Assembly (NCBI GenBank): GCA_963693305.1
Contig: OY855908.1
Span: 19,894,493-19,958,492, forward strand
Reading direction: 5' to 3'
Source of the DNA: Meandrina meandrites
Taxonomy: Eukaryota; Cnidaria; Anthozoa; Scleractinia; Meandrinidae
DNA length: 64,000 nucleotides
In this document: piece by piece, positions 45,087 through 56,989 of the stretch
Layout of the letters: every line of letters begins with the position of its first letter
Position numbering within the stretch: position 1 is the stretch's first letter
Made by a program: the position numbers and the translations under genes
Notes under the pieces: generated by a model
Seen by the model: only the letters and a program-made list of their open reading frames with translations
Told to the model about the DNA's origin: nothing
Database searches by the model: none

Positions 45087-46473
45087 AAATTAAAAAACTC
45101 GGCGATGAGATATTTTTGCATCGTTTGAAAAAAGGATATCGTATTTTTTCTTCAGCATAGAAAATAAGTAAATCAAAAAAATCATATTAATAAATTAATT
45201 ATTTATTTGCAAACAGTTTGCTTGCGTTGTCTATGGCCTTTTAATCAGTGTGACTTGTAAACTAGTTTGTAAGTCATAACCTGTGTCATCGCCCGATACA
45301 CTGTACTGGTCAGCTCGGCCTTTATTTCGCCATTATTCTACTTTCCGCTACTCCATGGATTGCAGTATTGAGAGAGCCCCCAACGTCTTTTCTATTTTTT
45401 TTCTGAACAGATTTCTAGTATCCATTCGTATCCGCTTATACCCGTGAGTGGTGAATAGCACTATGCACTGCGAGAGTTAAACGGACAAGACAAGCGAACC
45501 CGTCAGATTGAATAGAAATGACTGATAATGCTTGATTTGGAATTGAACCTGTTTCGTCTTGTACACCAAAGAGATAAAAATGCTCTCAGAACATAAGTTT
45601 ACTCAGGATTTAACCTAAGTAAAGTTTAAATTTATTAACTTTGAGTAACGTTAACCTCAGTTTAACCTCACTCAGTCGTGTTGCCATCCAAAATGACTGT
45701 TGAATGAACTGTGGAATGACTGTGGAATTGAACCTGTTTCGTCTTGTACACCAAAGAGATAAAAATGCTCTCAGAACATAAGTTTACTCAGGATTTAACC
45801 TAAGTAAAGTTTAAATTTATTAACTTTGAGTAACGTTAACCTCAGTTTAACCTCACTCAGTCGTGTTGCCATCCAAAATGACTGTTGAATGAAATGTTTG
45901 TCTCAGCGCTCGACCTGTGATGACATCATCACGGTAACTTTACCTACGCTCAATAGAATACAACTTCGTCCCTCGTAAACGTCTTATAAGCTGTTTATAA
46001 AGGTAAGTTCAGTTTCTCCTGTGTTATGTCTACAATAAATGAAAATAAAATCTCAAAACATTAAATAGATTTGACTGGGTCTGTAAACAAACCTTCCCAA
46101 CAGGTGTTAAGGGAAATTCACAGGTAGTTTACCTGTAAACCCTTCAAGATTCTTAACTTTCAGGTGGAAACGTATTTCTTTTATTGATTTGTGTAGAAAG
46201 TTATATAAGCTGTTAATTTCCGTCTGCTTGCCTATAAACAGATGTAAAAATCACTAACAAGGTTTTAAACAATTAAGAATGTTTAACATGTTTTCCCACT
46301 TCAGAGAAATGATTGCTTCTAATAAACCTGACAAACGAATCAATCAAAATATATATCACGTAAATCTCGTCTGTGTACAGATTGAGTAGACAACTTTGAT
46401 TCATGTTTTCTCTATGGCTGGATTGTTTTCAGGTTCACTGATGCTTTTGTCTTCCTAACCTTTGACTAGGACT
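45087..46473. other. Spacer and 5' flank of the secreted-protein gene
   Basis: Contains the 170-bp duplication at 45539-45893. A likely 5' UTR splice pair is seen: donor TATAAAG|GTAAGT near 46000 and acceptor TTGTTTTCAG at ~46434, 40 bases before the next start codon. Confidence 0.4.
45539..45893. repeat. Recent 185-bp-period tandem duplication
   Basis: 170 bases at 45539-45708 recur without visible change at 45724-45893, separated by 15 bases. No ORF. Either very recent or an assembly duplication. Confidence 0.85.
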
Positions 46474-46957
46474 ATGAATTACCACTTGTTTATTTTTCTT
46501 GTGATTACTTGCACCATCTTTGTAATCGTACGATCCGCGCCTGACTGGGGCCCACTGCCCTATGAATATTTCCATGAATTCTACAACCATTATGGCGAAG
46601 ACCTTCAAAACAGTGTCGATCATATGCAGCATGTGCACGAGGCACACCACGAAAATCAACATAGAATGCATGAAAACTACCAAGAAAACTTTTATGACAT
46701 CAGTGAACGGCAACAAGAAGGAACAGAAAGTTACCACGAGGGGCTTGAACGATCTCAAGAGGACCAAAGATCTGAAGACGGGAAAAAGAAAAGTGTTCTT
46801 CCAAACAGAGGTATTAAAGTGCTATTACATTTAAGGACAGATAATGCTTTTTCTGTGAATGTTAATATCCCTGATCTCTGTCTTCGTTTCAGTCAATCCA
46901 CAGATCAGTGACAAGGAAGCCAAGTCATTCCTAAGAAAAATAACTGTCTTACGATAG
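46474..46957 (+). CDS. Secreted His/Gln/Glu-rich protein, 2 exons
   Basis: Predicted 133-aa protein from exons 46474-46810 and 46893-46957 (donor AGAG|GTATTA, acceptor GTTTCAG|TC, phase 1). Residues 1-21 form a clear signal peptide (MNYHLFIFLVITCTIFVIVR then SA). The mature part is acidic and rich in His, Gln, Glu and Tyr between residues ~30 and 100 (YHEGLERSQEDQ), followed by a basic KKK and a short C-terminal segment SDKEAKSFLRKITVLR. There are no cysteines after the signal. The acidic, Gln/Glu-rich body plus an A-x-x-F-L-(K/R) segment loosely recalls small vertebrate matrix proteins such as UCMA, but I do not consider that assigned. A matrix or metal-binding role would be a guess. Confidence 0.6.
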
Positions 46958-47485
46958 TATGGTATCATCCTCTTCCGAATGTGGTCTAAAAATATCAAAT
47001 TTTATACAACAACTGTAAAAATTCTCGCGCCCTCACATGATCGAAAGTTATGGTCGATGAGAGTATGATGTAACCTTAACGAAACGTTAGTCAAATTTAG
47101 GAAACCAGACAAAATGACGCCATTTGATGTCCAAAACTTTGCAGTGAAATTGAGATTGAACAATTTCTGATGTCATTTCCGTGGTGTAAGAGTGTAAGAC
47201 CACGGAAGAGTGTCACGGTCGATTAATTTACTGTGTAAACAAAAGGGAAGTGTTCAGTCTAGTTTCAAAATGGATCCTGAACAGAATTGCACGGTATCAC
47301 TGAAGAGTCATTGAATTTTATTTCGCGAATTTTTTCATTCTTTGAAACATCAAGTGTAACACTCACCCACATGAGTTTTGTGCAGTGGAGACATTTGTAT
47401 ATCTGAAACAATATATGAAGTTTGGTTTTGTTATTTCTGAACATAAAGGGTGAGTTACTCGCTCTACTCTACTTTCTTTAGTGGC

Positions 47486-47513
47486 GGGGGGGGGGGGGGG
47501 GGGGGGGGGGGGG
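47486..47513. repeat. Poly-G tract
   Basis: 28 consecutive G. Similar but shorter G runs occur at 24366-24385 and 62047-62067. Confidence 0.9.
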
Positions 47514-49109
47514 CGTAGGTTTATACGACCCTCCTTATGGCTTTCTCGAGCTCTCCCAGTCTACTCCTACTAAGGGTGTGGAAATTTGTTAACAATAATA
47601 TTAACAGAAGGTGACTGGTTATTGTGTTTGTTATGACAGTTTTAAAAAGCTCTTCGCGCTCAGTTCATTCACTTACTAAACGTTTTAAAACATCAGAAGC
47701 TCTCATTAACAAGCAAGCCAGTCATATGTTTCTTTATAACACGCAATTTCGCTTCACACGCTTGATGCCCTCGCAAATTCAGGCGCAAGAGCTAATCACG
47801 CGCAAGGTTCAAATTTTTGTTTCTCCAGAAAGATTGAAAAGTTTTGATGGTCCAGCCAAGTGATATAGCGTTTTGATGTGGTTGGTTGCCTTAGCGAAAC
47901 CTGAAAGGCCTTTCAATTGTGCGGTAGAATTGTTTTTATTGGGTTTACCTCGGTGTACGTCTTGTGAAAATTTTTGTTTGTTTTGGGGATATTTTTTTTC
48001 CTGCTCTATATTGTTTAGAGGTTCTTTGTTGCCTTGGTCGTTCTTTGTTTTGCGCCACTGGTGAGTGTTACAGGTTCTTACACCACCGATGAGCGGCCGA
48101 ATGAGGCATTTTATTTGTCACTATTTTGAAATCCAGAAATGTGAGTAATTTAGCACACGCCTGTCTAGAGCCATTCTTATCAATTGCGTCTAACGTGCGC
48201 AAAACCGGATCAAAATTTGATCGCACCCGATTAACTCGCACTTGCATGTTATTCTAGAAATTCAAAAGCAATTACCTTTATCTAGCCAAATACGATTCTT
48301 AAGGGATTTTTCTGTAAACATGTAGCTATATATGGTTAAAATTGTAGATGCATTGTTGGTTTTGCTGTATATTGTTGAAATACGAACCGTCGAAATTATC
48401 GCTAATTACAAGCCTGAAATATTTACAAAGAAAGAAAGTCGATGAGCTAGACTTTGAGTGAATGAATGAACTTTATTAAAGTGTCATAGTCTTAAGCTGT
48501 TAGGCTAATTGGGGACACTAAAATAATTTCAGAATTATAAAATTAACAATCGATTTCAGTCTAAAAATTTCATGCTAGGTTTTTTCTGTTCTTCAACGAA
48601 TTCTTTATGTCATCTCATGTAACGAGAATCAAAAGCTTTAAATGTTAATTCTAACTGCTACGAAACTCTCTGACAGAAAAAAATCCCGTAAAGTAGAATT
48701 AACTATTAAGTTTCCTTCATGTTGTTGCCCTATTTATATATATGTTTGACATTAATTCTGTTATTAATTTCTTGAAGGCTGATGAAGGCTGTAGTTTCAG
48801 CCGAAATGTTGGGATATTTAGTTCGTCTTTTCAACATTCTTGGACAATTTTCGAACCAGCGTAACCGTTTTCAATATTTTAATAAATTTCTTGCTGAAAC
48901 GTTTCAAAGTTGGTGGAGCAGTTCCTTTTAAATCTATTGCCGGGGCGGCTGTCAGTTTTTGTCGACTTGCAGTCTACGATGACAGCCCAGCGGCGACCAA
49001 CACAACTTCAATTATATTTCTTCATCAGAAACTGAATCAAAATAAGAGCCAATGTTCCTACTGTCGTGCCAGCAGATGATTCAATAATCTTTCATCTTGT
49101 CAACATTAA

Positions 49110-49250
49110 AAAAATAATCTTGCATTTTTCGAGTAAACTTAGCGAGAGTTCGAGTTATCTAGGGTAAAATTAGTAAGAAAATTACCTGGAGAGGAATCGA
49201 AAAAGGTTCGAGTTAGCGGGAGGTTCGAGTTATCGGGATTCAACTGTATA
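49110..49250. mobile_element. Pogo/Tigger-like MITE fragment
   Basis: Ends GTTCGAGTTATCGGGATTCA then ACTGTA, which resembles the terminal repeat of pogo/Tigger elements. A related AGTTCGAGTTATC occurs at the other side (49147). Confidence 0.45.
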
Positions 49251-49872
49251 CTTCTAGGTCTTATAGGTGTTGGCGCACATAGAAAATAATACACATCCAG
49301 ATCATCATCTTGACCATCTGCTCTAAGAGTATGGGTAAAAACGGAAACTATAAATGTGAATACAGGGAAGTGTCTGATATAAATCAGCAAGCCAACCACT
49401 ATAACAAACAAAGCTTCTCGACCTTCTCAAAAAAGAAAGAAAAATTCCTTGAAACATTAACTCGCAATCCTAGCTCAAACCCGTTAAAACTCGTTAATAA
49501 CCGGTTCTATCTCACGTTTCCTGAACACGATAACATAACCACGTCGCTTTTCTGATGAAAGGAAGGGGGCAGATGTTCAGAGATATGCTACTTGTTATTC
49601 GTTTTCCAATACAATGTTTTCTGTGTGATCAAAATGAATGCAAATGTGTGTCAGTTGTTAATGATATTATAAAATATGCAACCCGCACACTGACAATAAG
49701 TCGGTGTGTAAATTTTAAAATGCTTAATTTTTATTTAGCTTACTATACTTTTTCAGAAATATTTCTTACAAACAGATTAAACAAATATAAGTAGTATTGA
49801 TGTTTAATTTAAGTGGATTGTAAAGTTGCTGCGTTCAAGCACTCTTCATGATGTGTGCGCCAGTCCGTCTTG

Positions 49873-50731
49873 TCAATACAGCCGCCTCTTAACGTCAGGA
49901 AGGTTTCGACCCTAGAAATAGGACGAGAAAAAATTGTCAATTTATATTGCCCTGGAGAAATGTATTAACACAAAGGCTATGTAATTTCTAAGTCGCGTTA
50001 TTAAATCATTAGTTATCGGCTCGTTAGTTTGTGAACCATTTGTACTCAAAAGCCCTTCAAAGTCGTTAGCGTTTTTAGAGCAGCTAAGAGCCGATTATCT
50101 AAGGAACCTAACGAGGCTGATGCAAATAAGTGGCGAACACAGCAACACTTGAAACTACTTAAAGTATAAACCAAAATACAAATATTAACAACCTGTTGAT
50201 ACGTATCATCTACGTGGAAGCTAAGAACGCAATATAAAAGCTGTATTCAACGTCTTTGATCAAAAAAGCTTGTATTTTTCTGAACACCTGTGTCCAGTTA
50301 GTATGTTAAGGGTTAAACCAAATAGGGAGTTTTAGAAAAACTTTAGAAAATGCGACGTGGATATACCACTGACGATACTCAAACTCGCAGTTGGATTCGC
50401 GTTTGATTGATCATTTCGGAGACCGAGACAACAACGGAGTTCCTCACCTCTCCATGACGAGGTTCTTCCCTTTCGACATGAAAAGGCTCATTATGAGTGC
50501 CACTTTCAGCATCTTCGTACTACAAAGAGTAAAGAATAAACACTGTCAGATTTCACAGGAATACACAGCGATCAGATCCGGCCCGGCCCATCTAAAACAA
50601 AATACCTTGAAGATTTGTTTGGAGGGAAAACGTCTTTTACCAAATGGTGGCACATTTTGTGCTTTGCTAGCTTGATTGCACAATAGAAACACAGTAACGC
50701 ACAGGCAGAGTAAGATCCCCCGAGTGTTCAT
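49873..50731 (-). CDS. Neuropeptide-like secreted precursor, copy 1
   Basis: Predicted ~78-aa precursor. Exons 50606-50731, 50448-50519, and probably 49873-49911. Exon 1 encodes a signal peptide (MNTRGILLCLCVTVFLLCNQ, then ASKA) followed immediately by QNVPPF-G-KRR. This is what a peptide precursor needs: cleavage after SKA leaves an N-terminal Gln able to cyclise, and Gly-Lys-Arg-Arg is an amidation plus dibasic cleavage site. The likely product is a six-residue amidated peptide. Exon 2 gives an acidic spacer (YEDAESGTHNEPFHVEREEP). The last exon (LPDVKRRLY then stop) is less sure: its stop position and phase are conserved in copy 2, but another exon could intervene. I know no named family with this peptide. 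Confidence 0.6.
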
Positions 50732-50807
50732 GATAATTGAAGCGATCTAGCTTGATCGGTTTGCTCTCGGTGAAGGACTTTTGTGTGTCTCCAGTGACTC
50801 AAATGAG

Positions 50808-50814
50808 TTTTATA
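50808..50814 (-). promoter_or_regulatory. TATA box of precursor copy 1
   Basis: TATAAAA on the minus strand, 77 bases upstream of the start codon; conserved in copy 2 at nearly the same distance. Confidence 0.6.
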
Positions 50815-52000
50815 CAATGCAGCAACAGGTGATTTCTTTACTATCTTCTTTCATTAAAGGCAATTAGAAAGATGTCCATCATAAAAACTCTTTAAGTGGT
50901 TTTAATTATGTAAGCCCACAGGTCTTTGTGACACACGCATCACCTGAGACTACTTTCAAATACAATGTTGAGAACACGAGATGTCGGCCGGGACTTTAAC
51001 ATCAAAGCTTTAATTGAAAACTAAAAATAAGTGAACTTAAACCATTGATCACATTTCTCGTGTGCGTGGTAATTTTTGTTAAGGACCTTTCATGGCTTAT
51101 TAAACATGGGCGTATTATTATTTCTTAAATAGCTCTAAACTTAAAATTCTCGTTTTTCATGATCATGATTTCATCGACCTTTCCGCTTGAGAGTTATATT
51201 TAAATAAAGGTAAAGCTTCACAAGGACTCAAAAAGGCTAAATTCGACCAAAAATCGAAATTGGAAGATAAAGTCACAACATAAACACAAACGCAGATAAA
51301 TTTCAGTTATCTTCCTCCAAAACGTAAAAGATGATTGAAAAGAAAATTAGTAGAGCTCAAGATTGGATAAAATAAGAAGGAACAATGGTAAGGCTGCAAT
51401 CTTATCGCTTTTCTTTCATTCACATTCCTAAGAATGAGAACCAGATTTTCAGTTTGCTTCCATTTGGCTTCTTACATTGTTTCTTCTGTTTAAATGGAGT
51501 CGAAACCAATTGTAAAAATGCAAGCGTTTTAGGTATCCGATTGATGAACGGTTACGGCAATTAGATCGTTTACAGGAGCTACTATTGCGTTCTTGGTCTG
51601 TCCCCTTAGAATTATTATTTTAATAACGGAACTTCGCCAAGAAACTTGGAAAAAGGTTTTCGTTGTTTTTATTCGCCAGGAAACAAATCAACCGTCCTTT
51701 TACGACAACAATAAAAATAAGTGCCTGGGAGAGACGCTGTGTAATGGTTTGAAGATGACGTTTATCCCACAACAATAAAAAGAAAGGATGACCAAGAGCT
51801 AATATTCATGGTTTTGTTCCTACTTGATAAATATAAGCCAATAATTGCCAGTATCACTGTGTGCGGAAACCATCAATCGGCCGAGAGCTCCTTCGGGTGA
51901 GCTGCACATCTTACTTGAAAAGGCAGTTTCACTAAGTTAAATTCAGATCCAGGTGTCCGTCAACATACTAAAAAAAGAAACTTGTATAAACTACGGCAAA

Positions 52001-53779
52001 TTTAAATGAGGAGGGATAATGAGAAATTTTATCCTCAGCTGCTTTCCTGTAAATTGAGAATAATTTCCACATGAACTGAAGCAAAAATTAATTCATGTCT
52101 TACTCACGACAGCCTCGCCAACAACATTACAAATTATGTTGAGATATTTTTAAGTATTTATTTTCTTTACCATATTTTTGTATTAATTGTGAGAAAGATG
52201 GTCTCCAGTATTTGTATTTAGATTCGGTGTACGCTGAAATAAAAAGCAAAATCAAACACGCAAGCATTCCTTGATATTCCACGTCTGTAAAGGAGCTCGA
52301 TAACCCTTTTTTCACCTGACAAGCACGTGATCTCCACAAATATCCTCAGTCCCTACAATCATTGTTCTCATAATTTAACAGAATACCGGTCACTGCCGGA
52401 TTTGGCGTTTGAATTTTTTTTTAATTTCCGCCAAGCAAAGGTTTGTGAGTGATACCAGAAAGCCGTGGCAATATGTATTCCGGCCGGCACTTGCATCTTC
52501 AATACAATCCACCTTTTCAAACAAATTCTTACATCAGTCCGGCCACAGAAAAATTTCGAAAAAAGTAACTTTAGAAGTTAACATCCAATACTTCCAATGA
52601 CTACAACCTGATTGTAATTCCTGCTGCAAGTCACTTCACATGCTTCACTGTACGTGAATAAGCTTAAATCCTAGTGCTAGTACCACAGTAACATAAAATG
52701 TCCACCATGTTTGCTTCAAAGCTACAATCAATCTCAAATTCATATTAATAGATTTGTAACTACATATTTTCCAGTGGAGTCTATCGGGCCTGACGGTTAG
52801 ATCAAAGGGGTTTCTCTTTTGAGGCCCGTGTTTGGCAAGTTTCGTGCTGTTTTCCCGCCATTCCTGACGTCATTCATGTGCTCTTGTAACACTGCCATAA
52901 ACAATCACAGTGCGAGTTTTTCCACAGTTTATTGTATAAATCATTTTATAACATGACTGAAACAGTTGGGTTAGCCAACAACTAAAATCGACCAATCCGT
53001 GTGCTTTACTGCTGGTCCAATATTTTCTTAGTATTGTACTGAGTGAAGCTTCTGCAGCTCAATCGTGTAATAAATCTCTTATTAACCAAGCTTCCTTGGG
53101 AGCTTATACTGGGAGATTATCAGCCCTCGGTCTTTCCTGTACGGACATCACTGCGGTATACCGCACTGTCAAGGAAAATCACGCTTCCTGAACACTATTA
53201 AGCACAATTATTGGATGAGATTTTTGTGATATCCGGTCGAAGTAAGTGTTGTTAGCAGAAGCCGAAGGCTTAGGCTGATAACACTTACCGAGACCTTGAT
53301 TATTCCGTATATCACAAAAACCGAATCTAATAATTGTGTTATTATACATTGTTTTAAAGAAAATAACAACAAACGCACTGTTGAAGATGCGAATCGACGA
53401 GACATGTTTGCAAGATGCCACTCACTACACGTGAACTTGACAGTCTCTTGGAAATCATGCATTGCGCGCGCAATCTACAGATTATTCACTTTGTGTCTAA
53501 TCTGCTAGCAGATTAGCGCATAATCTGTATAGGTTGCGTTGATTCCCAGAATTAACTGTAGGTTCTTAGCCAATGAGAAGACTGAAAGTTACTAAAATGT
53601 ATAATAATCAAAGATAACACATCAGCGCCGCTTTTCCGATTTTTCTCACATGGTCAGTTATAGGCTTAAGTTATAGTTACTTTAGGTGTTCTCTAGTACA
53701 ATGTTTTGTATTGCAAACATGTGTTGACGGTAATATTAATAAATATGCAATCCAAGGACTAATCTTTAATATCTCAAAA
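52001..53779. other. Spacer between the duplicated blocks
   Basis: No gene recognised. A ~65-bp stretch at 52022-52085 recurs in diverged form at 59365-59430. An MITE of the 15.3-kb family lies at 53208-53340. A minus ORF at 52127-52339 has a hydrophobic stretch (MLACLILLFISAY) but no supporting splice or family signal. Confidence 0.35.
53208..53340. mobile_element. Palindromic MITE, same family as 15292-15475
   Basis: TTATTGGATGAGATTTTTGT pairs with the inverted ACAAAAACCGAATCTAATAA; centre with GCAGAAGCCGAAGGCTTAGG. Confidence 0.65.
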
Positions 53780-53895
53780 TGTTTAATTTTTATTACTTTT
53801 TCAGAAACAATTCTTACAAATATATGAAGCAAAGAAATGTATAAGTGATATTGATGTTTCAAGCACTCTTCATGATGTGGAAACCAGTCCGTCTG

Positions 53896-54920
53896 GTCAG
53901 TACAGCCACTTTTTAACGTCAGGAAGGGTTTCACTCTAAAAAAGAAGGCGAGAACAGTGGATGGATTTGTCAATTTATAATCCCCTAGAGAAATGCTTTC
54001 AGTGTATTAACACTTGGGTTATCTGATCTCTTAGTCCCGTCACTAACTCATTAATATATAGACTTCCTGGATTTGATAAGTTGACTAAAGTTGACTACAT
54101 TCAGAATCCTTTGTACTCAAAAGCCCTTCAAAGGCGTTAGCGTTTTTAGCGCGGCTAAGAGATTATTTGAGGAATGTGCACAGCGACACTAGAAACTACT
54201 TAGGTACAAGCTAAAATGCAGAAATTAACTACCTGTTGATTCGCATTATTTGCGTGGAAGAACGCAATATATATATAATATATATTTTCAGTGTCTTTGA
54301 TCAAACAAAGCTCGATAAACCAATAAAATAATCGAGTTCCCTGTTTTGAACTGAGTGAGCACTCAAACTCGCTATTTGATTTACATTTGATTTCTATGGT
54401 TTTGAAGAAGGCTAGGAAAAATTCTGCTGGTAAATTTGCGAATTGCGAGATGCGAAACACATGGAGTTTTCGATTAGTTTTGAGTTAAATTTTATAACTT
54501 ATATCTTTTGTGTTACTCCAGAATTTTGCCCACATTCTACTCGAAAATTCGAAATTCTGCCGGCATAATGCTCGCTTCCTGAAGAAGTGAATTATGGACC
54601 TGGTTAAGATGAAGAAATGAACTCTAAAATCCTCACCTCCCCATGACGAGGTTCTTCCCTTTCGACATGAAAAGGCCCATTATGAGCGCCACTTTCAGCA
54701 TCTTCATACTACAAAGAGTAAAAAATAAACACTGTCAGATTTCACAGGAATACACAGCGATTAGATCCGGCCCGGCCCATCTAAAACAAAATACCTTGAA
54801 GATTTGTTTGGAGGGAAACCGTCTTTTACCAAAATGTGGCATATTTTGTGCCTTGCTAGCTTGATTGCACAATAGGAACACAGTAACGCACAGGCAGAGT
54901 AAGATCCCCCGAGTGTTCAT
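53896..54920 (-). CDS. Neuropeptide-like secreted precursor, copy 2
   Basis: Predicted ~78 aa; exons 54795-54920, 54637-54708 and probably 53896-53934, with the same lengths (126, 72, 39) and phases as copy 1. The signal peptide is identical. The predicted product is QNMPHF before G-KRR. Within the 42 residues of exon 1, the only two changes from copy 1 (V to M, P to H) fall inside this six-residue peptide. Exon 2 reads YEDAESGAHNGPFHVEREEP. The last exon reads SETLPDVKKWLY then stop. A spliced exon with the frame FHxxxxxQQ near 54230 was considered, but it lacks an acceptor here. Paralogue by segmental duplication. Confidence 0.6.
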
Positions 54921-54989
54921 GTTGACTGAAGCGGACTAGCTTGATCGGTTTGCTCCTAGTGTGAATGACTTTTGTGTGTCTCAGATGAG

Positions 54990-54996
54990 TTTTATA
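54990..54996 (-). promoter_or_regulatory. TATA box of precursor copy 2
   Basis: TATAAAA on the minus strand, 70-76 bases upstream of the start codon, in a block conserved with copy 1 (GTATAAAACTCA). Confidence 0.6.
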
Positions 54997-56286
54997 CACT
55001 GCAGCAACAGGTGATTTCTTTGCTATCTTCTTTCATTAAAGGCAATTAGAAAGATGTCCATCATAAAAACTCTTTAAGTGGTTTTAATTATGCAAGCCCA
55101 CAGGTCTTTGTGAGACACGCATCACCTGAGACTACTTTCAAATACAATGTTGAGAACACGAGATGTCGGCCGGGACTTTAACATCAAAGCTTTAATTGAA
55201 AAAAATAAAATAAGTGAACTTAAACCATTGATCACATTTCTCGTGTGCGTGGTAATTTTTGTTAAGGACCTTTCATGGCTTATTAAACAAGGGCGTATTA
55301 TAATTTGTTGTTTAGCTCTTAACTTCAGGGCTAATTCATCCGTAAATTATCATCACATTTCATGATCAGTCTGTCAATGCAGGAAAACTCGTTTCGGTTT
55401 TTAAATTCAGTTTTTAGATTTGAGTGAACTAACACGAAATAATAGAGGCCAAATTCGACGAGAAATTTAAAATGGACTTCGAGTACTCGCACGTGTACTG
55501 AACTTAAATTATCTTCCTCAATAATATGAATAATTGAGAAAGCCAAAATAAGTAGAGCTCTTAGTTCTTATTTTAACTAGTTGGAAAAAAAAAATAAAAG
55601 GAACAACGGAAAGGCTCTAATCTTTGCGGTTTTCCTTTATTCTCATTTCCTAAGAATGAAGGCCTGGTTTTCAGTTTGCTTCCGTTTGGCTTGCCTTTTG
55701 TTTGACATTGTTTATTCTGTTTTACAATTTACCATCCCTCTTAAGATAAAGAGTTTCTGCTATGATAGTATCCTGTTATCTCAGCGGGGAATTAACCGCG
55801 TTGTTTGAAAGCCCATTAATTTAAAGACATGAAGGGGGATAAGAAAAGAGTACGGCGCTGTGTCTAAATGTAAGTGTGGGCTAATTTAATGATGACATTT
55901 ATTCTTTCCTTCCTTCAGCCAGCACTTTTCAGTGTCATCATGATAAATGTAAGCCAATAAACTAATATCCTCGAAGCTATCCGCCGGCAGAGAGCTTCTT
56001 CAGGCTCAGCGCTACTTAACAGATCTTAACGGCCACAGTTTGGAGATTTTCTAGGGCATAATGACAATGTGGTTTTAATTCACTCTGACCCTGTCTAGCT
56101 CTTCTTAAGAAGATATGAGATCTTGAGATCGTCCTTCCTGCTGGATTTTTATCGACCTCATTTCCCCCGCGAGCCTGGGCTCTGCCTGCCGTTTTAATTA
56201 GCACTTCCAGACGTCGGTCCAGGCTTTTCCCTCCCGACTTGCAAGGGCAGCCATTAGGTAGCTCAGTAACTTAATACTATTTATTA

Positions 56287-56645
56287 AAAATTTTAAAAAC
56301 GATCTCTGGCTAAAAATATTTAAAAATACAAGCTTTCGACTGTTTGATCTACAGTCTTCAACGGGTAAAAATGAATGACGAAATATGAATATAAATGTGT
56401 AAGAATAAAAAAGAATGGACTATGTAAATTAATTATGAATGTGTGTAAAAAGAATGTTGTATTGCCCAAACGCTAGAATCGTGGCATTCCATGGTGACTC
56501 CAAATGCTGACAACAATTCCTGCCCACTCCCTGGGCAATATTCATATTTCGTCATTCATTTTTACCCGTTGAAGACTGTAGATCAAACAGTCGAAAGCTT
56601 GTATTTTTAAATATTTTTAGCCAAAGATCGTTTTTTTAAAAAAAA
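56287..56645. mobile_element. Inverted-repeat element with ~100-bp arms
   Basis: The arms carry ACAAGCTTTCGACTGTTTGA and GTCTTCAACGGGTAAAAATG (left), repeated as complement at 56540-56630. ~150 bp centre without ORF. Confidence 0.75.
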
Positions 56646-56989
56646 ATTTATTATGTTTAACCCTGGCTACGGTCCTTCAATATTTTTTAATACTATTTAT
56701 CACAATTTGAGGGCTGTCCAATATACCCGCATAGAGTCGAGTCGTCTAAGCTACAATAGCTATCGACTCCACTTACCGGAAGTCTATTCGCGAGAGACTT
56801 AGTGTAAAATACAGCAAACTGTTTTAAAGAAGGAAATGGTGGTCGGCAACCTGACTCGAGTCATCACGACTCGTTTCGCTAAAGTCGTTTCGACTTATTG
56901 GGAGTCTAGTCGCGAGAGACTTTGCGTAGGATTTCTGATCTACAAGATGAAATTTTGCAATAAGAAAACATGATGATGTCCTATGCTCA

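Larger units (their letters stand above)
46958..49690. other. Repeat-bearing spacer
   Basis: No gene recognised. Holds the poly-G run at 47486-47513, a retroposon-like stretch at 48471-48530 (GAATGAATGAACTTTATTAA) and the pogo-like element at 49110-49250. Confidence 0.4.
49690..52000. repeat. Segmental duplication, copy 1 (~2.3 kb)
   Basis: Aligns along its length with 53780-56050, about 4.2 kb away in the same orientation. It is best preserved over the peptide gene and its promoter and diverged at the edges. It carries the first peptide precursor gene. Confidence 0.7.
53780..56050. repeat. Segmental duplication, copy 2 (~2.3 kb)
   Basis: Partner of 49690-52000. The best conserved part (54637-55290) covers exons 1-2 and the promoter of the second peptide gene and ~300 bp upstream. 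Confidence 0.7.

Noticed and set aside
49850..49911. Alternative last exon frame giving GCxDxTDWxxHHEECL in both peptide-gene copies
   Set aside because: This cysteine-containing frame is open in both copies but does not match the phase left by exon 2; the phase-0 reading ends at a shared stop with mostly synonymous changes.
50185..50230. Small extra exon (FHVDDTYQQ) in precursor copy 1
   Set aside because: The acceptor AG is missing in copy 2 and the phase does not fit exon 2.
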